Shown here: piece by piece, positions 28,190 through 39,901 of the stretch | How positions within the stretch are numbered: the stretch's first letter is position 1 | Layout of the letters: every line of letters begins with the position of its first letter | Assembly (NCBI RefSeq): GCF_014748335.1 | Contig: NZ_JAAVIY010000003.1 | Span: 372,001-436,000 of the forward strand | Source of the DNA: Flavobacterium selenitireducens | GTDB taxonomy: Bacteria; Bacteroidota; Bacteroidia; Flavobacteriales; Flavobacteriaceae | Direction: 5' to 3' | Length of the DNA stretch: 64,000 nucleotides | Notes under the pieces: model-generated | What the model was told of the DNA's origin: nothing | Database searches by the model: none | Seen by the model: the letters and a program-made list of their open reading frames with translations, nothing else | Program-made: the position numbers and the translations under genes

Positions 28190-31100
28190 TTGAAAACAGA
28201 TTACAATCTAACCAAGATATCGTTTGCCCAAATCTTATTTTTCTGCCTGTCGCTGGCCGGTTTTTCCGCTCAGGCGCAGATTGATGAGGAAGATGACACA
28301 CCAAAAGACACCGTCGGTTACAACCAAGGAAGCATGCAATTGCCCAACCCGACGAGTATAGTGGACGCCTACACTTATGATCCTGTCACCAATCGCTATG
28401 TTTACACGAGCAAGGTTGACGATTTCAACATCAATTATCCGATCATTTTAACGCCGGAGGAATACCAGGAATTGGTGCAGCGCGAGGCCGTCCGCAAGTA
28501 TTTCAACGAAAAATCGGACGCTATCGACGGGAAAAACGAAGAAGGGAAAAAGGACCTTTTGCCGCGTTATTACGTGAATTCCGGCTTTTTCGAAACGATA
28601 TTCGGAAGTAATACGATAGACGTAAAACCGACGGGTTCCGTAGAAATGGATCTCGGCGTTCGCTATACCAAAACCGACAATCCGTCGCTTTCGCCCCGAA
28701 ACCGCGCCAGCACTACATTCGACTTTGACCAGCGCATCAGCATGAGTTTGATGGGAAAGGTCGGGACGCGTCTCAACGTAACGGCTAATTACGACACGGA
28801 ATCGACGTTTGCATTCCAGAATCTCATAAAACTCGAGTACACGCCAACCGAGGACGACATCATCCAAAAAATCGAAGTCGGTAACGTGAGTATGCCGCTC
28901 AACAGCACGTTGATTCGCGGTGCGCAAAGTCTTTTTGGCGTTAAGACGCAATTGCAGTTTGGAAAGACGACGTTCACGGGCGTGTTTTCCGAGCAGAAAT
29001 CCCAGACAAGGACAGTTTCGGCCCAAGGCGGAGGCACGATCCAGGATTTTGAATTGTTCGCGCTCGATTACGACAACGACCGACACTATTTCCTTTCGCA
29101 ATATTTCCGCGACCGCTATGACGAGTCATTGTCAAACTATCCGAACATCAACTCCCGCGTCCAGATCACGCGCATCGAGGTTTGGGTAACGAATAGGCAA
29201 AACCGTCTCAACAACGCCAATAACAACATGCGCAACATTGTCGCATTACAGGATTTGGGTGAATCCCGTTTGTCGGGTGAAGCCGATGCCGAAGTCGTGG
29301 CGATCAACCCTGTTCCGGGCGGTTTCTTCAACACTTTGCCCAATCCGACATTGCCAGGAAACCCGGTAACCGATACGGATTTGCCTCCCGATAACGAGAA
29401 CAACGATTACAACCCGGCGTTGATCACGACCAGCGGTGGCTTGCTCAATCCGAACATACGCGAAATCGTGACGGCTTCGGTCGGTTTCAACAACCCTACT
29501 CCGGTTAGCGAAGGGCGCGATTATTCCAAATTGGAGAATGCCAGAAAATTGACCTCTACGGAATTTACGTTCCATCCGCAACTCGGTTATATCTCGCTTC
29601 AGCAAAAACTTACGAACGACGAAGTGCTCGCCGTGGCGTATCAGTATACGATGGGTAGCGAAGTGTACCAGGTAGGGGAATTCGGTACGGATGGCGTCGA
29701 AGGCACGACCGTCACGAACGATCCTGTAACGGGAGACGTTTCCTCGGTCTCGACCCAGAGTTTGGTGCTTAAAATGCTCCGAAGCAGCCTTACGAACGTC
29801 AACCTTCCGGTTTGGGATTTGATGATGAAGAACATTTACCAGATTCCGGGCGCGTTCCAGCTCGAGCAGGAAGATTTCCGATTCAACATCTTGTATACCG
29901 ATCCGTCTCCGATCAATTACATCACGCCGGTTGCGGGCACGCCTTTCCCTACGAACCCGCCTGTGGCCGAGACGCCGCTTTTGAAAGTCTTTAACCTCGA
30001 TCGCCTCAACTACAACAACGATCCTCAGGTTGGCGGTGACGGATTCTTCGATTACTATCCGGGATTGACGGTCGATCCTCAATATGGCCGCATCATTTTT
30101 ACGACAGTCGAGCCGTTCGGGGAATTGCTTTTCGAAAAACTTCGGACGCAAGCGACGCAGAACTACGAAGGAAATCAAACCTCGCTCGCCGATTATAACG
30201 ACAACCAGCGCAAATACGTTTTCAAGCGACTCTATAAGGATACGCAGGCCCAGGCATTGCAGGAATCGGACAAGAACAAGTTCCAGCTCAAAGGGCGTTT
30301 CAAGTCTACGGGTGCGGACGGTATTCCGATCGGCGCTTACAACGTCCCACAAGGTTCGGTCGTGGTCACGGCCGGAGGTCGCGTGCTCGTCGAAGGCGTC
30401 GATTATTCCGTGAATTACCAGTTGGGGCGTGTGCAAATCCTCGATCCGTCACTTCAAAATACGCCGGTTGAAGTTTCCGTAGAGAACAATTCCGTGTTCG
30501 GACAACAAACACGACGTTTCTGGGGCTTCAACGTGGAGCATAAATTTTCGGATAAGATCCAGCTTAACGCGACGATGTTGCGCATGACCGAAAGGCCGTT
30601 TACGCAAAAGTCGAATTACGGACAGGAGTCGGTTAACAACACGATTTTTGGAGTCGGCGGCCAATATGCTTCCGAGCTGCCATTCCTGACGCGTTGGGTC
30701 AACAAATTGCCGAATATCGATACCGATGTCCCGTCGAATATCTCCGTTCGCGGTGAAGTCGCCTTCCTCAAGCCGGACACCCCAAAAGCCGACCGTTTCC
30801 AAGGTGAATCGACGATTTACGTAGACGATTTCGAAGGTTCCCAAACCACTATCGATCTCAGGGGCGCACTTTCGTGGTTCCTTTCCTCGACGCCTGCCCG
30901 AAATGCCGAAAGCGATTACGACTTTTTCCAGGCGGTGGCCAATACCAGTGTGGAATCCGGTTACCGAAGAGCGAAACTCTCGTGGTATTCGATCGATCCG
31001 ATATTTTATGCCCAACGTCCGGGAGGCATCAGCGTGCAGGATGTGAGTTACAACTCCACGCGCCGTATTTACAGCGAAGAATTGTATCCGAACGTGGACA

Positions 31101-34100
31101 TAGCCGTGGGCCAGAGCACTGTGGTGAACACGCTTGACATGACGTATTATCCGCAGGAGCGCGGTCCTTACAACTTCAATCCCGCCGCTGCGGCAGCAGG
31201 TATTCTTCCGGATCCAAGGGAGAATTTCGGAGGCATCATGCGCGCCCTCAACTCGACGAACTTCGAGCAAGGAAACGTAGAGTACATCCAATTTTGGATG
31301 CTCGATCCATATTTCGATCCGGGCAACCCTGCCGCCGCCGCCTCAAATACCAACAACGGCTCGCTTTACATCAACCTTGGTTCGATTTCGGAAGACATCC
31401 TCAAAGACGGGCGCAAGCAGTTCGAAAACGGTCTCGGGCCTGGCCAGGTCTTGGTTCCTACCGCTTACGGCAACGTGCCGGGATCCCAATCGCTTATCTA
31501 CGCCTATAATGCCGACGGATCGAATCGTGGCGCTCAGGATATCGGTCTGGACGGTCTCAACGATGCCGAAGAAGCCGCGAAGTTTCCGGCGTTTGCAGGT
31601 TTTCCCGATCCTTCCGGCGACAATTACCAATATTACCTGAACACTCAGGGCACGCTTTTGGAGCGCTACCGAGATTACAACGGCACACAGGGGAACTCCC
31701 CGGTCGACGTATCCGATACGAACCGCGGCTCCACGACTTTGCCGGACATAGACGATATCAATCGCGACAACACGATGAACGAGATCAACGCGTACTACGA
31801 ATATCGCATTCCGTTGCGCGCCGGCATGGAAATCGGGCAGGATCCTTTCCTTGTCGATATCCGCACTACGGACGCTACACAGCTGCCGGCGGGAGCCAAC
31901 AGTACTTCTGCCCGTTGGTTGTTGTTCAAGATTCCGGTCGACCAATTCGAAAACAACATTGGCGGCTTGGCCGATTTCAAGACGATTCAGTTCATGCGTA
32001 TGTTCCTTACGGACTTCAACGAGCAAGTCACACTACGTTTTGGTGCGCTTGATTTGGTAAGAGGCGAATGGAGAAGGTATACAAGTTCACTTGATTTCAA
32101 CGATCCGAACGTCGAGGACGACGCCACCAATTTCGACGTACAGGCGCTCAACATCCAGGAAAATACGACGCGTTGCCCGGTGAATTACGTTTCGCCTCCG
32201 GGAGTGGCGCGCGAACAATTGTATCAGAATCAAACCGTGATCAACCAGAACGAGCAGTCGCTTGCCTTGCGCGTCGACGGACAAGGCGGACTCGAGCCGG
32301 GATTGACCCAGGGTGATGCACGTGCGGTTTTCAAGAACGTCAGCGTCGACATGCGTCAGTTCAAGAAACTTAAGATGTTCCTGCACGCGGAATCGCTTGC
32401 ATCCGATACGGAATCCGAGAAATTGAGGGACAACGAAATGGTTGCGTTCATCCGATTCGGTAACGACTTTACGCAAAACTATTACGAGATCCAAATTCCG
32501 TTGAAGGTAACGCCTTACGTCTATACGCCAGGAGGCGGAACGTGCAACCCGATCGCAGAAGACATCGTATGGCCGGAAGCCAACGAAATGGATCTTTCGC
32601 TCGAATTGCTGACAAAACTCAAGGTAATGGTGCTCAACGGGATCGCGCCTGCGCCTGACGAAAACGGCGTGATCTACATTAACGAAGGCGACCTGAACGC
32701 TTCATTGGCCGGACGCGAGAACGAACTCCGCATCGGTATAAAGGGTAACCCGAACTTTGGTTTGGTGCGCACGCTCATGATCGGTATCAAGAACAATACG
32801 AATAACCCGCTGATCCCTGCTGCAGAGGCGCCGAACACAAACCGGGCGCTGCGGGGCGAAGTATGGTTCAACGAATTGCGTATGGCCGATATGGACAACC
32901 AGGGCGGCTGGGCCGGTGTGATCAACGTCGATTCCAACATCGCCGATTTCGCTACGATTTCCGCCGTCGGACGCATGAGTACGATTGGTTTCGGATCGCT
33001 CGAGCAAGGTCCTAACGAACGCAGCCGTGAAGACCAGACGCAATATAATGTCGTGACGAACGTGAACGTGGGCAAATTGCTTCCGAAGAAATGGGGCGTC
33101 AACCTTCCGTTCAACTATGCGGTAGGCGAGGAGATCATCACGCCACAGTACGATCCGTTTTACCAGGATATCAAACTGGACCAGTTGCTCGACAATACGC
33201 CCGATGCAGCCGAACGCGAAAACGTCGAGGGTCGCGCCGTCGATTATACGAAGCGTACGAGCATCAACTTTATCGGCGTCCGAAAGGAAAGAGCGCCTGA
33301 GAAAAAAGCGAGGATTTACGATCCAGAAAACCTGACGCTTTCCTATTCATATAACGAGGTCAACCGCCACAACTACGAAATCGAGAGTTTCATCGACCAG
33401 CAAGTGAGCACCACTGCCGATTACGCTTATAGTTTTCAGCCAAAACCAGTAGAGCCGTTCAAAAAGAACAAGTTCTTCAAAAAGTCGGATTACTGGAAAA
33501 TGCTCAGCGACTTCAATTTCAATTATTTGCCGGCGAACCTGACGTTCAACACGAATATCATCCGACAGTACAACAAGCAGCAATTCCGCCAGGTGGACGT
33601 TGCCGGTATTCCGATCGACGCGCTTTACCAACGCAATTACTTGTTCAATTACCAGTACGGCTTCAACTTCCCGCTTACTAAGTCGCTGAAGATCAACTAC
33701 AATGCGACTTCGAGCAATATCGTCCGGAATTACATGGACCAGGAAGGGAACGTCGACAATACGATCACGGTTTGGGATGATTTCTTTAGTGTCGGTTTGC
33801 CGAATCAACACTCCCAACAGCTCGTCGTGAACTACGATTTGCCGATCAATAAGATTCCGGCCCTTGCTTTCATTAAGTCGACATATTCCTATACGGGCGA
33901 TTACAGCTGGCAGCGTGCCTCATTGGCGATGCAGGAAGTGGAAGGTTACGCGCTCGGAAATACGATACAGAACGCGGCTTCCCACAAACTTAACACGGCG
34001 CTCAACATGGATTTGTTCTACAAATTCATCGGATTGGGCAAAAAGACACCAAAAGCGCCTGCACGTCCGTCGGGACCACCGAAACCAGGCGAAAAAATCA

Positions 34101-35521
34101 CGAATGCGGCGGTTCCGGCCCAGGAAGGCCGCGGGCTTTTCCTCGATGGTTTGATAGGCGTTGCGACGAGCGTCAAGAACATCCAGGTCAATTACGTAGA
34201 CAATCGAGGCACGGTATTGCCGGGTTATCTTCCCGGACTGGGCTTTTTCGGAACGTCCAAACCGACACTTGGCTTTACGTTCGGGGCGCAGGAAGACGTG
34301 CGTTACGAAGCGGCGAGACGCGGTTGGCTGACGTTATTCCCGGAATTCAACCAGAATTATACGGAAGTGACCAATAAAACGCTCGATTTTACGGCGAACG
34401 TCGATTTGTTCCCAGACCTCAAGATCGATCTGGTAGCCAACAGGACGTATGCCGACAATTATTCCGAGCAATATGATGTGTCCGAAGCCGGCGGTCAATA
34501 TGAGTACAACTCGCGTTCGCCTTACAATTTCGGTAACTTCTCGATTTCGACGGTGATGCTCAAGACGTCGTTCAAGAAAAGCGACGAGAATTTTTCATCG
34601 GCTTTCCAGGATTTCCGGGACAACCGCATCATCATCGCGAACCGTTTGGCGACCTCGTTCTATGGGACGACAAGTTTTCCGGTCGGAGCCGACGGTTATC
34701 CGGTAGGATTCGGAAAGAACAGCCAAGCCGTTTTGCTTCCGTCTTTCCTGGCGGCCTATACCGGCTTCGGAATTACGAAAAGCGGATACGGGGAATCGGC
34801 AAAAGACATTTCGCTCGGAGCCTTCCGCGACATCCCGATCCCGAACTGGACGATCAAATACAACGGATTGATGCGCTACAAATATTTCAAGGACAGGTTC
34901 AAGCGCTTCTCGTTGCAGTCCGCTTACCGCGCGTCGTATACGATCAACTCGTTCCGATCGAATTTTGAGTACGACCCGGTTGGCAATCCGACCGATTTGG
35001 CGGGCAATTTCCAGAACAAGACGATCATTTCGAACGTGAACCTCGTCGAGCAGTTCAATCCGCTGATGCGCGTTGATTTCGAAATGAAGAACGCCTTCAA
35101 GTTCCTGGCGGAAGTCAAAAAGGACCGGGCGCTTTCGATGAGTTTCGACAACAATCTCATGACGGAGGTTTTGGGCCAGGAATATGTGGTCGGCGTCGGA
35201 TATCGATTCAAGGACGTGATTTTCTCGACGCGACTGGCCGACAATCCGCAAGGCGTCATCAAAAGCGATATCAACATCAAGGTCGACGGTTCGTACCGAA
35301 ACAACAAAACGATCGTCAGGAACCTTGACTACGACAACAACCAGTTAGGAGGCGGCCAGAACATTTGGTCGGCGAAACTGACTGCCGATTACTCGTTCAG
35401 TAAAAACCTGACGCTGATTTTCTACTACGATCATCAATTCTCCAAAGCGGTGATTTCGACTTCGTATCCGATGACGAACATTCGCGGAGGATTCACGTTG
35501 CGATATAATTTCGGTAATTAA
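28190..35521 (+). CDS. sprA: T9SS outer-membrane translocon SprA (Sov)
   Basis: SprA is the giant outer-membrane beta-barrel through which type IX secretion substrates leave the cell, and it is needed for gliding in Flavobacterium. The product is 2443 residues, in line with the family. A signal peptide ([14 protein letters not shown]) is followed by the long barrel, with many alternating strands and a C-terminal [19 protein letters not shown] segment and RYNFGN end. Translation apparently starts at TTG 28190, 4 nt after ruvA; no ATG lies close enough to keep the signal peptide. The neighbourhood with gcvH downstream is typical of flavobacteria. Confidence 0.95.
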   Translation: MKTDYNLTKISFAQILFFCLSLAGFSAQAQIDEEDDTPKDTVGYNQGSMQLPNPTSIVDAYTYDPVTNRYVYTSKVDDFNINYPIILTPEEYQELVQREAVRKYFNEKSDAIDGKNEEGKKDLLPRYYVNSGFFETIFGSNTIDVKPTGSVEMDLGVRYTKTDNPSLSPRNRASTTFDFDQRISMSLMGKVGTRLNVTANYDTESTFAFQNLIKLEYTPTEDDIIQKIEVGNVSMPLNSTLIRGAQSLFGVKTQLQFGKTTFTGVFSEQKSQTRTVSAQGGGTIQDFELFALDYDNDRHYFLSQYFRDRYDESLSNYPNINSRVQITRIEVWVTNRQNRLNNANNNMRNIVALQDLGESRLSGEADAEVVAINPVPGGFFNTLPNPTLPGNPVTDTDLPPDNENNDYNPALITTSGGLLNPNIREIVTASVGFNNPTPVSEGRDYSKLENARKLTSTEFTFHPQLGYISLQQKLTNDEVLAVAYQYTMGSEVYQVGEFGTDGVEGTTVTNDPVTGDVSSVSTQSLVLKMLRSSLTNVNLPVWDLMMKNIYQIPGAFQLEQEDFRFNILYTDPSPINYITPVAGTPFPTNPPVAETPLLKVFNLDRLNYNNDPQVGGDGFFDYYPGLTVDPQYGRIIFTTVEPFGELLFEKLRTQATQNYEGNQTSLADYNDNQRKYVFKRLYKDTQAQALQESDKNKFQLKGRFKSTGADGIPIGAYNVPQGSVVVTAGGRVLVEGVDYSVNYQLGRVQILDPSLQNTPVEVSVENNSVFGQQTRRFWGFNVEHKFSDKIQLNATMLRMTERPFTQKSNYGQESVNNTIFGVGGQYASELPFLTRWVNKLPNIDTDVPSNISVRGEVAFLKPDTPKADRFQGESTIYVDDFEGSQTTIDLRGALSWFLSSTPARNAESDYDFFQAVANTSVESGYRRAKLSWYSIDPIFYAQRPGGISVQDVSYNSTRRIYSEELYPNVDIAVGQSTVVNTLDMTYYPQERGPYNFNPAAAAAGILPDPRENFGGIMRALNSTNFEQGNVEYIQFWMLDPYFDPGNPAAAASNTNNGSLYINLGSISEDILKDGRKQFENGLGPGQVLVPTAYGNVPGSQSLIYAYNADGSNRGAQDIGLDGLNDAEEAAKFPAFAGFPDPSGDNYQYYLNTQGTLLERYRDYNGTQGNSPVDVSDTNRGSTTLPDIDDINRDNTMNEINAYYEYRIPLRAGMEIGQDPFLVDIRTTDATQLPAGANSTSARWLLFKIPVDQFENNIGGLADFKTIQFMRMFLTDFNEQVTLRFGALDLVRGEWRRYTSSLDFNDPNVEDDATNFDVQALNIQENTTRCPVNYVSPPGVAREQLYQNQTVINQNEQSLALRVDGQGGLEPGLTQGDARAVFKNVSVDMRQFKKLKMFLHAESLASDTESEKLRDNEMVAFIRFGNDFTQNYYEIQIPLKVTPYVYTPGGGTCNPIAEDIVWPEANEMDLSLELLTKLKVMVLNGIAPAPDENGVIYINEGDLNASLAGRENELRIGIKGNPNFGLVRTLMIGIKNNTNNPLIPAAEAPNTNRALRGEVWFNELRMADMDNQGGWAGVINVDSNIADFATISAVGRMSTIGFGSLEQGPNERSREDQTQYNVVTNVNVGKLLPKKWGVNLPFNYAVGEEIITPQYDPFYQDIKLDQLLDNTPDAAERENVEGRAVDYTKRTSINFIGVRKERAPEKKARIYDPENLTLSYSYNEVNRHNYEIESFIDQQVSTTADYAYSFQPKPVEPFKKNKFFKKSDYWKMLSDFNFNYLPANLTFNTNIIRQYNKQQFRQVDVAGIPIDALYQRNYLFNYQYGFNFPLTKSLKINYNATSSNIVRNYMDQEGNVDNTITVWDDFFSVGLPNQHSQQLVVNYDLPINKIPALAFIKSTYSYTGDYSWQRASLAMQEVEGYALGNTIQNAASHKLNTALNMDLFYKFIGLGKKTPKAPARPSGPPKPGEKITNAAVPAQEGRGLFLDGLIGVATSVKNIQVNYVDNRGTVLPGYLPGLGFFGTSKPTLGFTFGAQEDVRYEAARRGWLTLFPEFNQNYTEVTNKTLDFTANVDLFPDLKIDLVANRTYADNYSEQYDVSEAGGQYEYNSRSPYNFGNFSISTVMLKTSFKKSDENFSSAFQDFRDNRIIIANRLATSFYGTTSFPVGADGYPVGFGKNSQAVLLPSFLAAYTGFGITKSGYGESAKDISLGAFRDIPIPNWTIKYNGLMRYKYFKDRFKRFSLQSAYRASYTINSFRSNFEYDPVGNPTDLAGNFQNKTIISNVNLVEQFNPLMRVDFEMKNAFKFLAEVKKDRALSMSFDNNLMTEVLGQEYVVGVGYRFKDVIFSTRLADNPQGVIKSDINIKVDGSYRNNKTIVRNLDYDNNQLGGGQNIWSAKLTADYSFSKNLTLIFYYDHQFSKAVISTSYPMTNIRGGFTLRYNFGN

Positions 35522-35556
35522 CAAGACGAATCATTTTAAATCCCGCGCCTAAATTT

Positions 35557-35564
35557 TACATTTG
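35557..35564 (+). promoter_or_regulatory. -7 element of gcvH
   Basis: TACATTTG fits TAnnTTTG, 28 nt upstream of the gcvH ATG. A -33 match is weak. Confidence 0.5.
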
Positions 35565-35592
35565 CGGTAACAAACCAAAAAAATACAACACC

Positions 35593-35973
35593 ATGAATAT
35601 CCCAGCCGATTTGAAATACACCAAAGAGCACGAGTGGATCCGTCTTGAAGGCGAAATCGCGACTGTCGGCATTACCGATTTTGCCCAGAAAGAATTGGGA
35701 GATATCGTTTACGTCGAAGTCGATACGCTTGACCAAACGCTCGACAAAGACGAAGTTTTCGGGACCGTTGAAGCGGTGAAGACCGTTTCGGATTTGTTTC
35801 TCCCGTTGGCGGGAGAAATCGTGGAATTCAACGAGGAACTCGAGAGCAATCCCGAGGCCGTCAATGGCGACCCTTACGGACAAGGCTGGATGATCAAGAT
35901 AAGGGTATCTGACGTAGCCGATTTCGATTCGCTTTTGTCTGCCGAAGATTACAAAAATCTCGTGGGTGCTTAA
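35593..35973 (+). CDS. gcvH: Glycine cleavage system H protein
   Basis: GcvH (126 residues) carries the lipoyl arm that shuttles the aminomethyl group between P, T and L proteins in glycine breakdown. The lipoylated lysine is Lys63 in [15 protein letters not shown]. The N-terminal [24 protein letters not shown] and the C-terminal [12 protein letters not shown] strand are standard. The other glycine cleavage genes are not nearby. It overlaps the next gene by 8 nt. Confidence 0.97.
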   Translation: MNIPADLKYTKEHEWIRLEGEIATVGITDFAQKELGDIVYVEVDTLDQTLDKDEVFGTVEAVKTVSDLFLPLAGEIVEFNEELESNPEAVNGDPYGQGWMIKIRVSDVADFDSLLSAEDYKNLVGA

Positions 35974-36352
35974 AAAATTCTGGCTTGCCTGCGCTTGTGG
36001 ATGGACGGTTTTCATCGCCTTGATGTGCCTGGTAAGTTTTAATGATTTGCCCAAAGTGAGCGTCGGCAACGTCGACAAATACGTTCACGGCAGTTTCCAC
36101 TTCCTGTTTACCCTGTTGTGGTATCTCTATTTGCGCACTGAAGGCTCGATGGCCGGCACTGCGCAAATATTGTTTAAAGTCGTGGCGGCGTCGGCAGTGT
36201 TCGGCATCGCGATCGAATTTGCCCAAGGTGCGCTCACGGCAACCCGTCAGGCGGATGTCAACGATGCGTTGGCGAACATAGCGGGTGCTTTATTGGCGGC
36301 CGTTTGTGTCATGATTTACAAAAAAATGGCAGCCCAAACGGGCAGGCGATAG
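35966..36352 (+). CDS. VanZ family membrane protein
   Basis: A 128-residue protein with a GTG start inside the end of gcvH. Four hydrophobic segments are visible, the first beginning [18 protein letters not shown]. The block [21 protein letters not shown] followed by [34 protein letters not shown] matches the VanZ-like pattern (conserved His, Glu-x2-Q and ADxxDxxAN). VanZ relatives are linked to glycopeptide tolerance in some bacteria, but the function here is unknown. It is consistently found between gcvH and deoC in flavobacteria, as far as I recall. Confidence 0.82.
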   Translation: MLKKFWLACACGWTVFIALMCLVSFNDLPKVSVGNVDKYVHGSFHFLFTLLWYLYLRTEGSMAGTAQILFKVVAASAVFGIAIEFAQGALTATRQADVNDALANIAGALLAAVCVMIYKKMAAQTGRR

Positions 36353-36382
36353 GAACCCAAAGGTTTTTTATACATTTACCGC

Positions 36383-37126
36383 ATGGACGTCAGGCAATAC
36401 CTCGATTCAACTTATCTCAAAACGGCCGAACAGGCAGGCATTTCCGATGCCAGGAACACCGCTATCGTTTCGCAAACGGTCCAGGAAGCAATCGACCTGA
36501 AGTTCAAGCTCGCGATGATCCGGCCGGAATACGTTGCCATGGCCAGAAAGATGGTTGAAATGGCCAATTCGACCTTATTGATTGGAACGGTGATCGATTT
36601 TCCTTTCGGAAGCGCTCCTCTCGAAGCCAAACTCTCGGAAGCCCGCAAAGCGATTGCAGACGGGGCCGACGATCTCGACTTCGTCATCAACTACGAAGCT
36701 TTCAAAAAAGGCGATGTGGCCTCGGTAAAACACGAAGTGGCCGAAGCGACCGCGTTGGGACTCAAATCGCACAAAACCGTAAAATGGATCATCGAGGTCG
36801 CGGCGTTGAATGATTTGCAGATTGCCCAACTATCGGCGTTGATAAAGAACGTTGTCTTTTCGAATTTCAAGGAAGAACACTATCAGAGCGTGTTCGTCAA
36901 ATCGTCTACAGGATTCTACGAAACGCCCGAGGGAATTCCAAACGGAGCCACAAAAGAAGTGGTCGTCATCATGCTTGAGAACGCTTGCCCACTTCCGGTA
37001 AAGGCTGCCGGTGGCGTCCGGACATTTGAAGAAGCCGAACAAATGATACAATTAGGTGTGAAACGCATCGGGACTTCGGCTGCCAAAGCCATAGCCGAAG
37101 GCGGAGCCTCAGATACGGACTATTGA
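36383..37126 (+). CDS. deoC: Deoxyribose-phosphate aldolase
   Basis: DeoC (247 residues) splits 2-deoxyribose 5-phosphate into glyceraldehyde 3-phosphate and acetaldehyde. The Schiff-base Lys173 lies in VFVKSSTGF and the second catalytic Lys207 in PVKAAGGVRT. The early strand has the conserved LIGTVIDFPFGSAP. A -7-like TACATTTA ends only 4 nt before the ATG, so its own transcript may be leaderless; alternatively it is co-transcribed with gcvH. remB starts one base after its stop. Confidence 0.96.
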   Translation: MDVRQYLDSTYLKTAEQAGISDARNTAIVSQTVQEAIDLKFKLAMIRPEYVAMARKMVEMANSTLLIGTVIDFPFGSAPLEAKLSEARKAIADGADDLDFVINYEAFKKGDVASVKHEVAEATALGLKSHKTVKWIIEVAALNDLQIAQLSALIKNVVFSNFKEEHYQSVFVKSSTGFYETPEGIPNGATKEVVVIMLENACPLPVKAAGGVRTFEEAEQMIQLGVKRIGTSAAKAIAEGGASDTDY

Positions 37127-37127
37127 T

Positions 37128-39254
37128 ATGCGATACATGATACGAATTTTGACGTTGCTATTGTTGCTGATTGGCGCCAAGGTATTTTCCCAATCTGACG
37201 TTTTCCCTGTGATGGCGGGTTGCGAAGGCAAAAGCGAACCGGAACTCGAAGCTTGTTTTTACAACAAGGTCCAGGAATTCGTCTACGCAAATTTTAAGGT
37301 TCCTGCCGATTTGCCATCTGATTATTCCGGCAATGTGTTCGTGTTGTTCGAAGTTAGCCCCGAAGGGCAATTCAAGGTGATTTTCGTCGATGCCGACAAA
37401 GGGCAACTCAACGAGGAAGCCAGACGTGTTTTCGCCTCAATGCCAAAGATTTCGCCCGCAACCCACAACGGGAACCCGACCTATGCCAAATATACGATCG
37501 ACATTGCGATTCCACTGTTGAAGCCGGGTGAGGTGGCCGTTCGGCCGACGTTAAACGCGCAAGTCAAGATCAATTCCGATAAGGAAAAGATCAAGCAGGA
37601 TCGCAATAAGGAACTTACCGAGTTCGACAGTGTCGCTAAAGGTTACACGAAGACATTTGACAATCCTCAGTTCAGGAGCCATCTCAACATTCCGTTGTCG
37701 CACAGCTATTATTCCCAGTTTGACGCCGAACTCAACCAGGTCGGCTCGAACAATCACACGGCTTCCAAGCCTTACGCTTACGCGGATGTGAACCGTTATC
37801 ACGATTTACAACAGGCTTACGACAAAATCAAAAAGAATAAATCCGGTTGGTGGGGACGCAAATTGTGGAACGAGAATACGGTTCAGATCCAGGGTCAGGA
37901 TTATTGGTTTACACTGAATCCGATATTCGATTTGCAACTTGGGAAAAGCAGCGGCGATAACGTGGATTATACATATATCAACACCCGCGGTTTGCGTCTC
38001 GAAGGCGGTCTGGGCAAAACCATCAATTTCACGACTACGATTTACGAAAGCCAGGGCCGTTTCGCGGATTATTTCAACCAATATGCCGAATCTTTGCGTC
38101 CCGACGGTGGAAATCCTGCGATCATTCCGGGAATCGGGATCGCCAAGGCCTTCAAAACCGATTCATACGATTTCCCGATGGCCGAAGCCAATCTTGCCTT
38201 TACGCCATCCAAATTCCTGAACCTCAATTTGGGTTACGGCCGCAACTTCATTGGAGACGGTTACCGATCGCTGTTACTCGGCGATGGGGCGAGCCCGTAT
38301 CCGTATTTCAAAATGAATACAACGTTCTGGAAGATAAAGTACACGAACGTGTATACCTGGCTCAAAGATGTGCGCCCCGATGTAGTTGAAGACGGCACCT
38401 ACGCTACGAAATTCGCCGCAAGCCACTATTTGAGCATCAACTTGACCAAGCGATGGAATCTCGGGCTTTTCGAATCGGTGATCTGGTCGAAACAGAACAA
38501 CAGAGGTTTCGACATGAGTTTCGTAAACCCGATCATCTTTTACCGATCGGTGGAGTTCGCCTCGTCTTCAAGAAGCGGAAATGCAATGCTCGCCGCGACA
38601 ACCAAGTATAAGTTCAACAACCAGTTTACGTTTTACGCCCAATATCTGCTCGACGAATTCTCGCTTGAGGACATGAAAGAAGGCAAGCAAAGCTGGAAAA
38701 ACAAATTCGGTTATCAACTAGGGTTGAAATATTTCAATGCGTTGAACATCGACAACCTGATCTTGCAGGTCGAGTACAACCATGTTCGTCCCTATGTTTA
38801 CGCGCATAGTGAAGCCATTACGAATTACGGCCATAACAACCAGAGTTTGGGCCACCAATGGGGCGGGAATTTTCAGGAGTTCCTCGCGATCGGGCGTTAT
38901 AGCAAAGGGCGTTTGTATGCCGATGCCAAAGTTACGGTTGGCGTTCGCGGGCTTGATTTTAACGCTTCGGAAAATATCGGGAATTACGGAAGCAACATCT
39001 ACCTTAGCTATGACGAAAACCGTCCGCTAGAGGAAGGTGTAAAGATAGGCCAAGGAAACAAAACCAACGTCTTTATTGCTGACATCCAGGCTGGATATCT
39101 CGTCAATCCGTCGACAAATTTGCGGTTGTTCGCCAATTTCATCTACCGCAATTTCGATCCTATGGCCAACACCGCCAATTTCTCAAAAGATTCGACGACG
39201 TGGTTTACGGTAGGGTTGAGGAGCGATGTCTTTAACTGGTATTTCGATTATTGA
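37128..39254 (+). CDS. remB: Gliding motility protein RemB (outer-membrane, TonB-like N-domain)
   Basis: A 708-residue secreted protein. After a signal peptide (ILTLLLLLIGAKVFSQ) comes a TonB C-terminal-like domain (about 20-130; CEGKSEPELEACF, VLFEVSPEGQFK, PISPATHNG-like block). The remainder is rich in alternating beta strands resembling a Wzi-type capsule-assembly barrel (LNPIFDLQLGKSSGD, LGYGRNFIGDGYRSLLLGD). RemB proteins contribute to gliding and colony spreading in F. johnsoniae. The assignment rests on this architecture and on the sprA-gcvH-vanZ-deoC-remB order as I remember it, not on a search. Which surface component it works with is unknown. Confidence 0.72.
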   Translation: MRYMIRILTLLLLLIGAKVFSQSDVFPVMAGCEGKSEPELEACFYNKVQEFVYANFKVPADLPSDYSGNVFVLFEVSPEGQFKVIFVDADKGQLNEEARRVFASMPKISPATHNGNPTYAKYTIDIAIPLLKPGEVAVRPTLNAQVKINSDKEKIKQDRNKELTEFDSVAKGYTKTFDNPQFRSHLNIPLSHSYYSQFDAELNQVGSNNHTASKPYAYADVNRYHDLQQAYDKIKKNKSGWWGRKLWNENTVQIQGQDYWFTLNPIFDLQLGKSSGDNVDYTYINTRGLRLEGGLGKTINFTTTIYESQGRFADYFNQYAESLRPDGGNPAIIPGIGIAKAFKTDSYDFPMAEANLAFTPSKFLNLNLGYGRNFIGDGYRSLLLGDGASPYPYFKMNTTFWKIKYTNVYTWLKDVRPDVVEDGTYATKFAASHYLSINLTKRWNLGLFESVIWSKQNNRGFDMSFVNPIIFYRSVEFASSSRSGNAMLAATTKYKFNNQFTFYAQYLLDEFSLEDMKEGKQSWKNKFGYQLGLKYFNALNIDNLILQVEYNHVRPYVYAHSEAITNYGHNNQSLGHQWGGNFQEFLAIGRYSKGRLYADAKVTVGVRGLDFNASENIGNYGSNIYLSYDENRPLEEGVKIGQGNKTNVFIADIQAGYLVNPSTNLRLFANFIYRNFDPMANTANFSKDSTTWFTVGLRSDVFNWYFDY

Positions 39255-39283
39255 TAATCAGCCAGGCGTTTTTTGACGGATGG

Positions 39284-39626
39284 CTTTTCCCCGGCCCCAC
39301 CCGTGGTAAATATATCACTTCTTCTTACTCGGTAGCTACAGGAAATCTGTAGAAATTGTTAAACCTGTCTCTTCGCTGCGAGCGGGGCATTCAACGCCGT
39401 TTCAGTAACGACGGCCTTTCCCCGGCCCCACCCGTGGTAAATTTATCACTTCTTCGCACTACGCAGCTACAGGAAATCTGTAGAAATTGTTAAACCTGTT
39501 TCTTGGCTGCGAGCGGGGCATTTAACGCCGTTTCAGTAACGACGGCCTTTCCCCGGCCCACCCGTGGTAAATTTATCACTTCTTCGCACTACGCAGCTAC
39601 AGGAAATCTGTAGAAATTGTTAAACC
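39284..39626. repeat. 131-bp tandem repeat, about 2.6 copies
   Basis: Unit 1 is 39284-39414, unit 2 is 39415-39545 and a partial unit 3 runs from 39546 to 39626. The copies differ at few positions (TATATC versus TTTATC; CTTCTTACTCGG versus CTTCGCACTACGC; one missing C in unit 3). Each holds the small hairpin CTACAG-5 nt-CTGTAG. There is no open frame shared by the units because 131 is not a multiple of three. The array fills most of the 647-bp gap between remB and ctaB. Confidence 0.92.
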
Positions 39627-39670
39627 ATCCAGTTGCAACATCTTAAAAGCAATTTCCATTTTCGACAAAA

Positions 39671-39815
39671 CCCTAGCCCCGATGGAAGCGGAAAGCCTTT
39701 GCCAAAAACACAATTAATTTTGCCCGTTTTGCGCAGCGACCGAAGAAGCTCGCGCAAAACGGTGCAAAATTTTGTGTTTTGGCGAAGCTTGGAGCGAACA
39801 GCGGGAAAATGCTCC
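39671..39815 (+). ncRNA. Long-hairpin element A, possible Flavo-1-like RNA
   Basis: AGCCCCGATGGAAGCGGAAAGCC (spread over 39675-39697) on the 5' side faces GGAGCGAACAGCGGG (39791-39805) on the 3' side, with a very long stem between: GCCAAAA/TTTTGGC, AATTTTGC/GCAAAATT and CCGTTTTGCGC/GCGCAAAACGG. The paired AGCGGA/AGCGAACAGC boxes form an internal loop shared with the element at 58935. It lies just upstream of the ctaB promoter. Assignment to the Flavo-1 family is from memory of similar flavobacterial motifs and unverified. Confidence 0.45.
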
Positions 39816-39844
39816 TAAAATATGTCCAAATTTATAATCGCTTT

Positions 39845-39876
39845 TTTGTCCATTCGTTTTGCGTGGCGTACCTTTG
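39845..39876 (+). promoter_or_regulatory. Promoter of the ctaB respiratory cluster
   Basis: TTTG at 39845-39848, a 20-nt spacer and TACCTTTG at 39869-39876 fit the Bacteroidota consensus well. Transcription would begin near 39881, which rules out a ctaB start at 39779 and supports the TTG at 39902. Confidence 0.65.
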
Positions 39877-39901
39877 CCGCGATTCTGCAAACGAAACCGC
39901 A

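Noticed and set aside
39284-39626. CRISPR array
   Set aside because: The units are 131 bp and identical throughout, without alternating short repeats and unique spacers, and no cas genes are present.
39779-39901. ctaB starting at 39779
   Set aside because: This part contains the end of the long-hairpin element and a good -33/-7 promoter at 39845-39876, so it would lie upstream of the transcript start.
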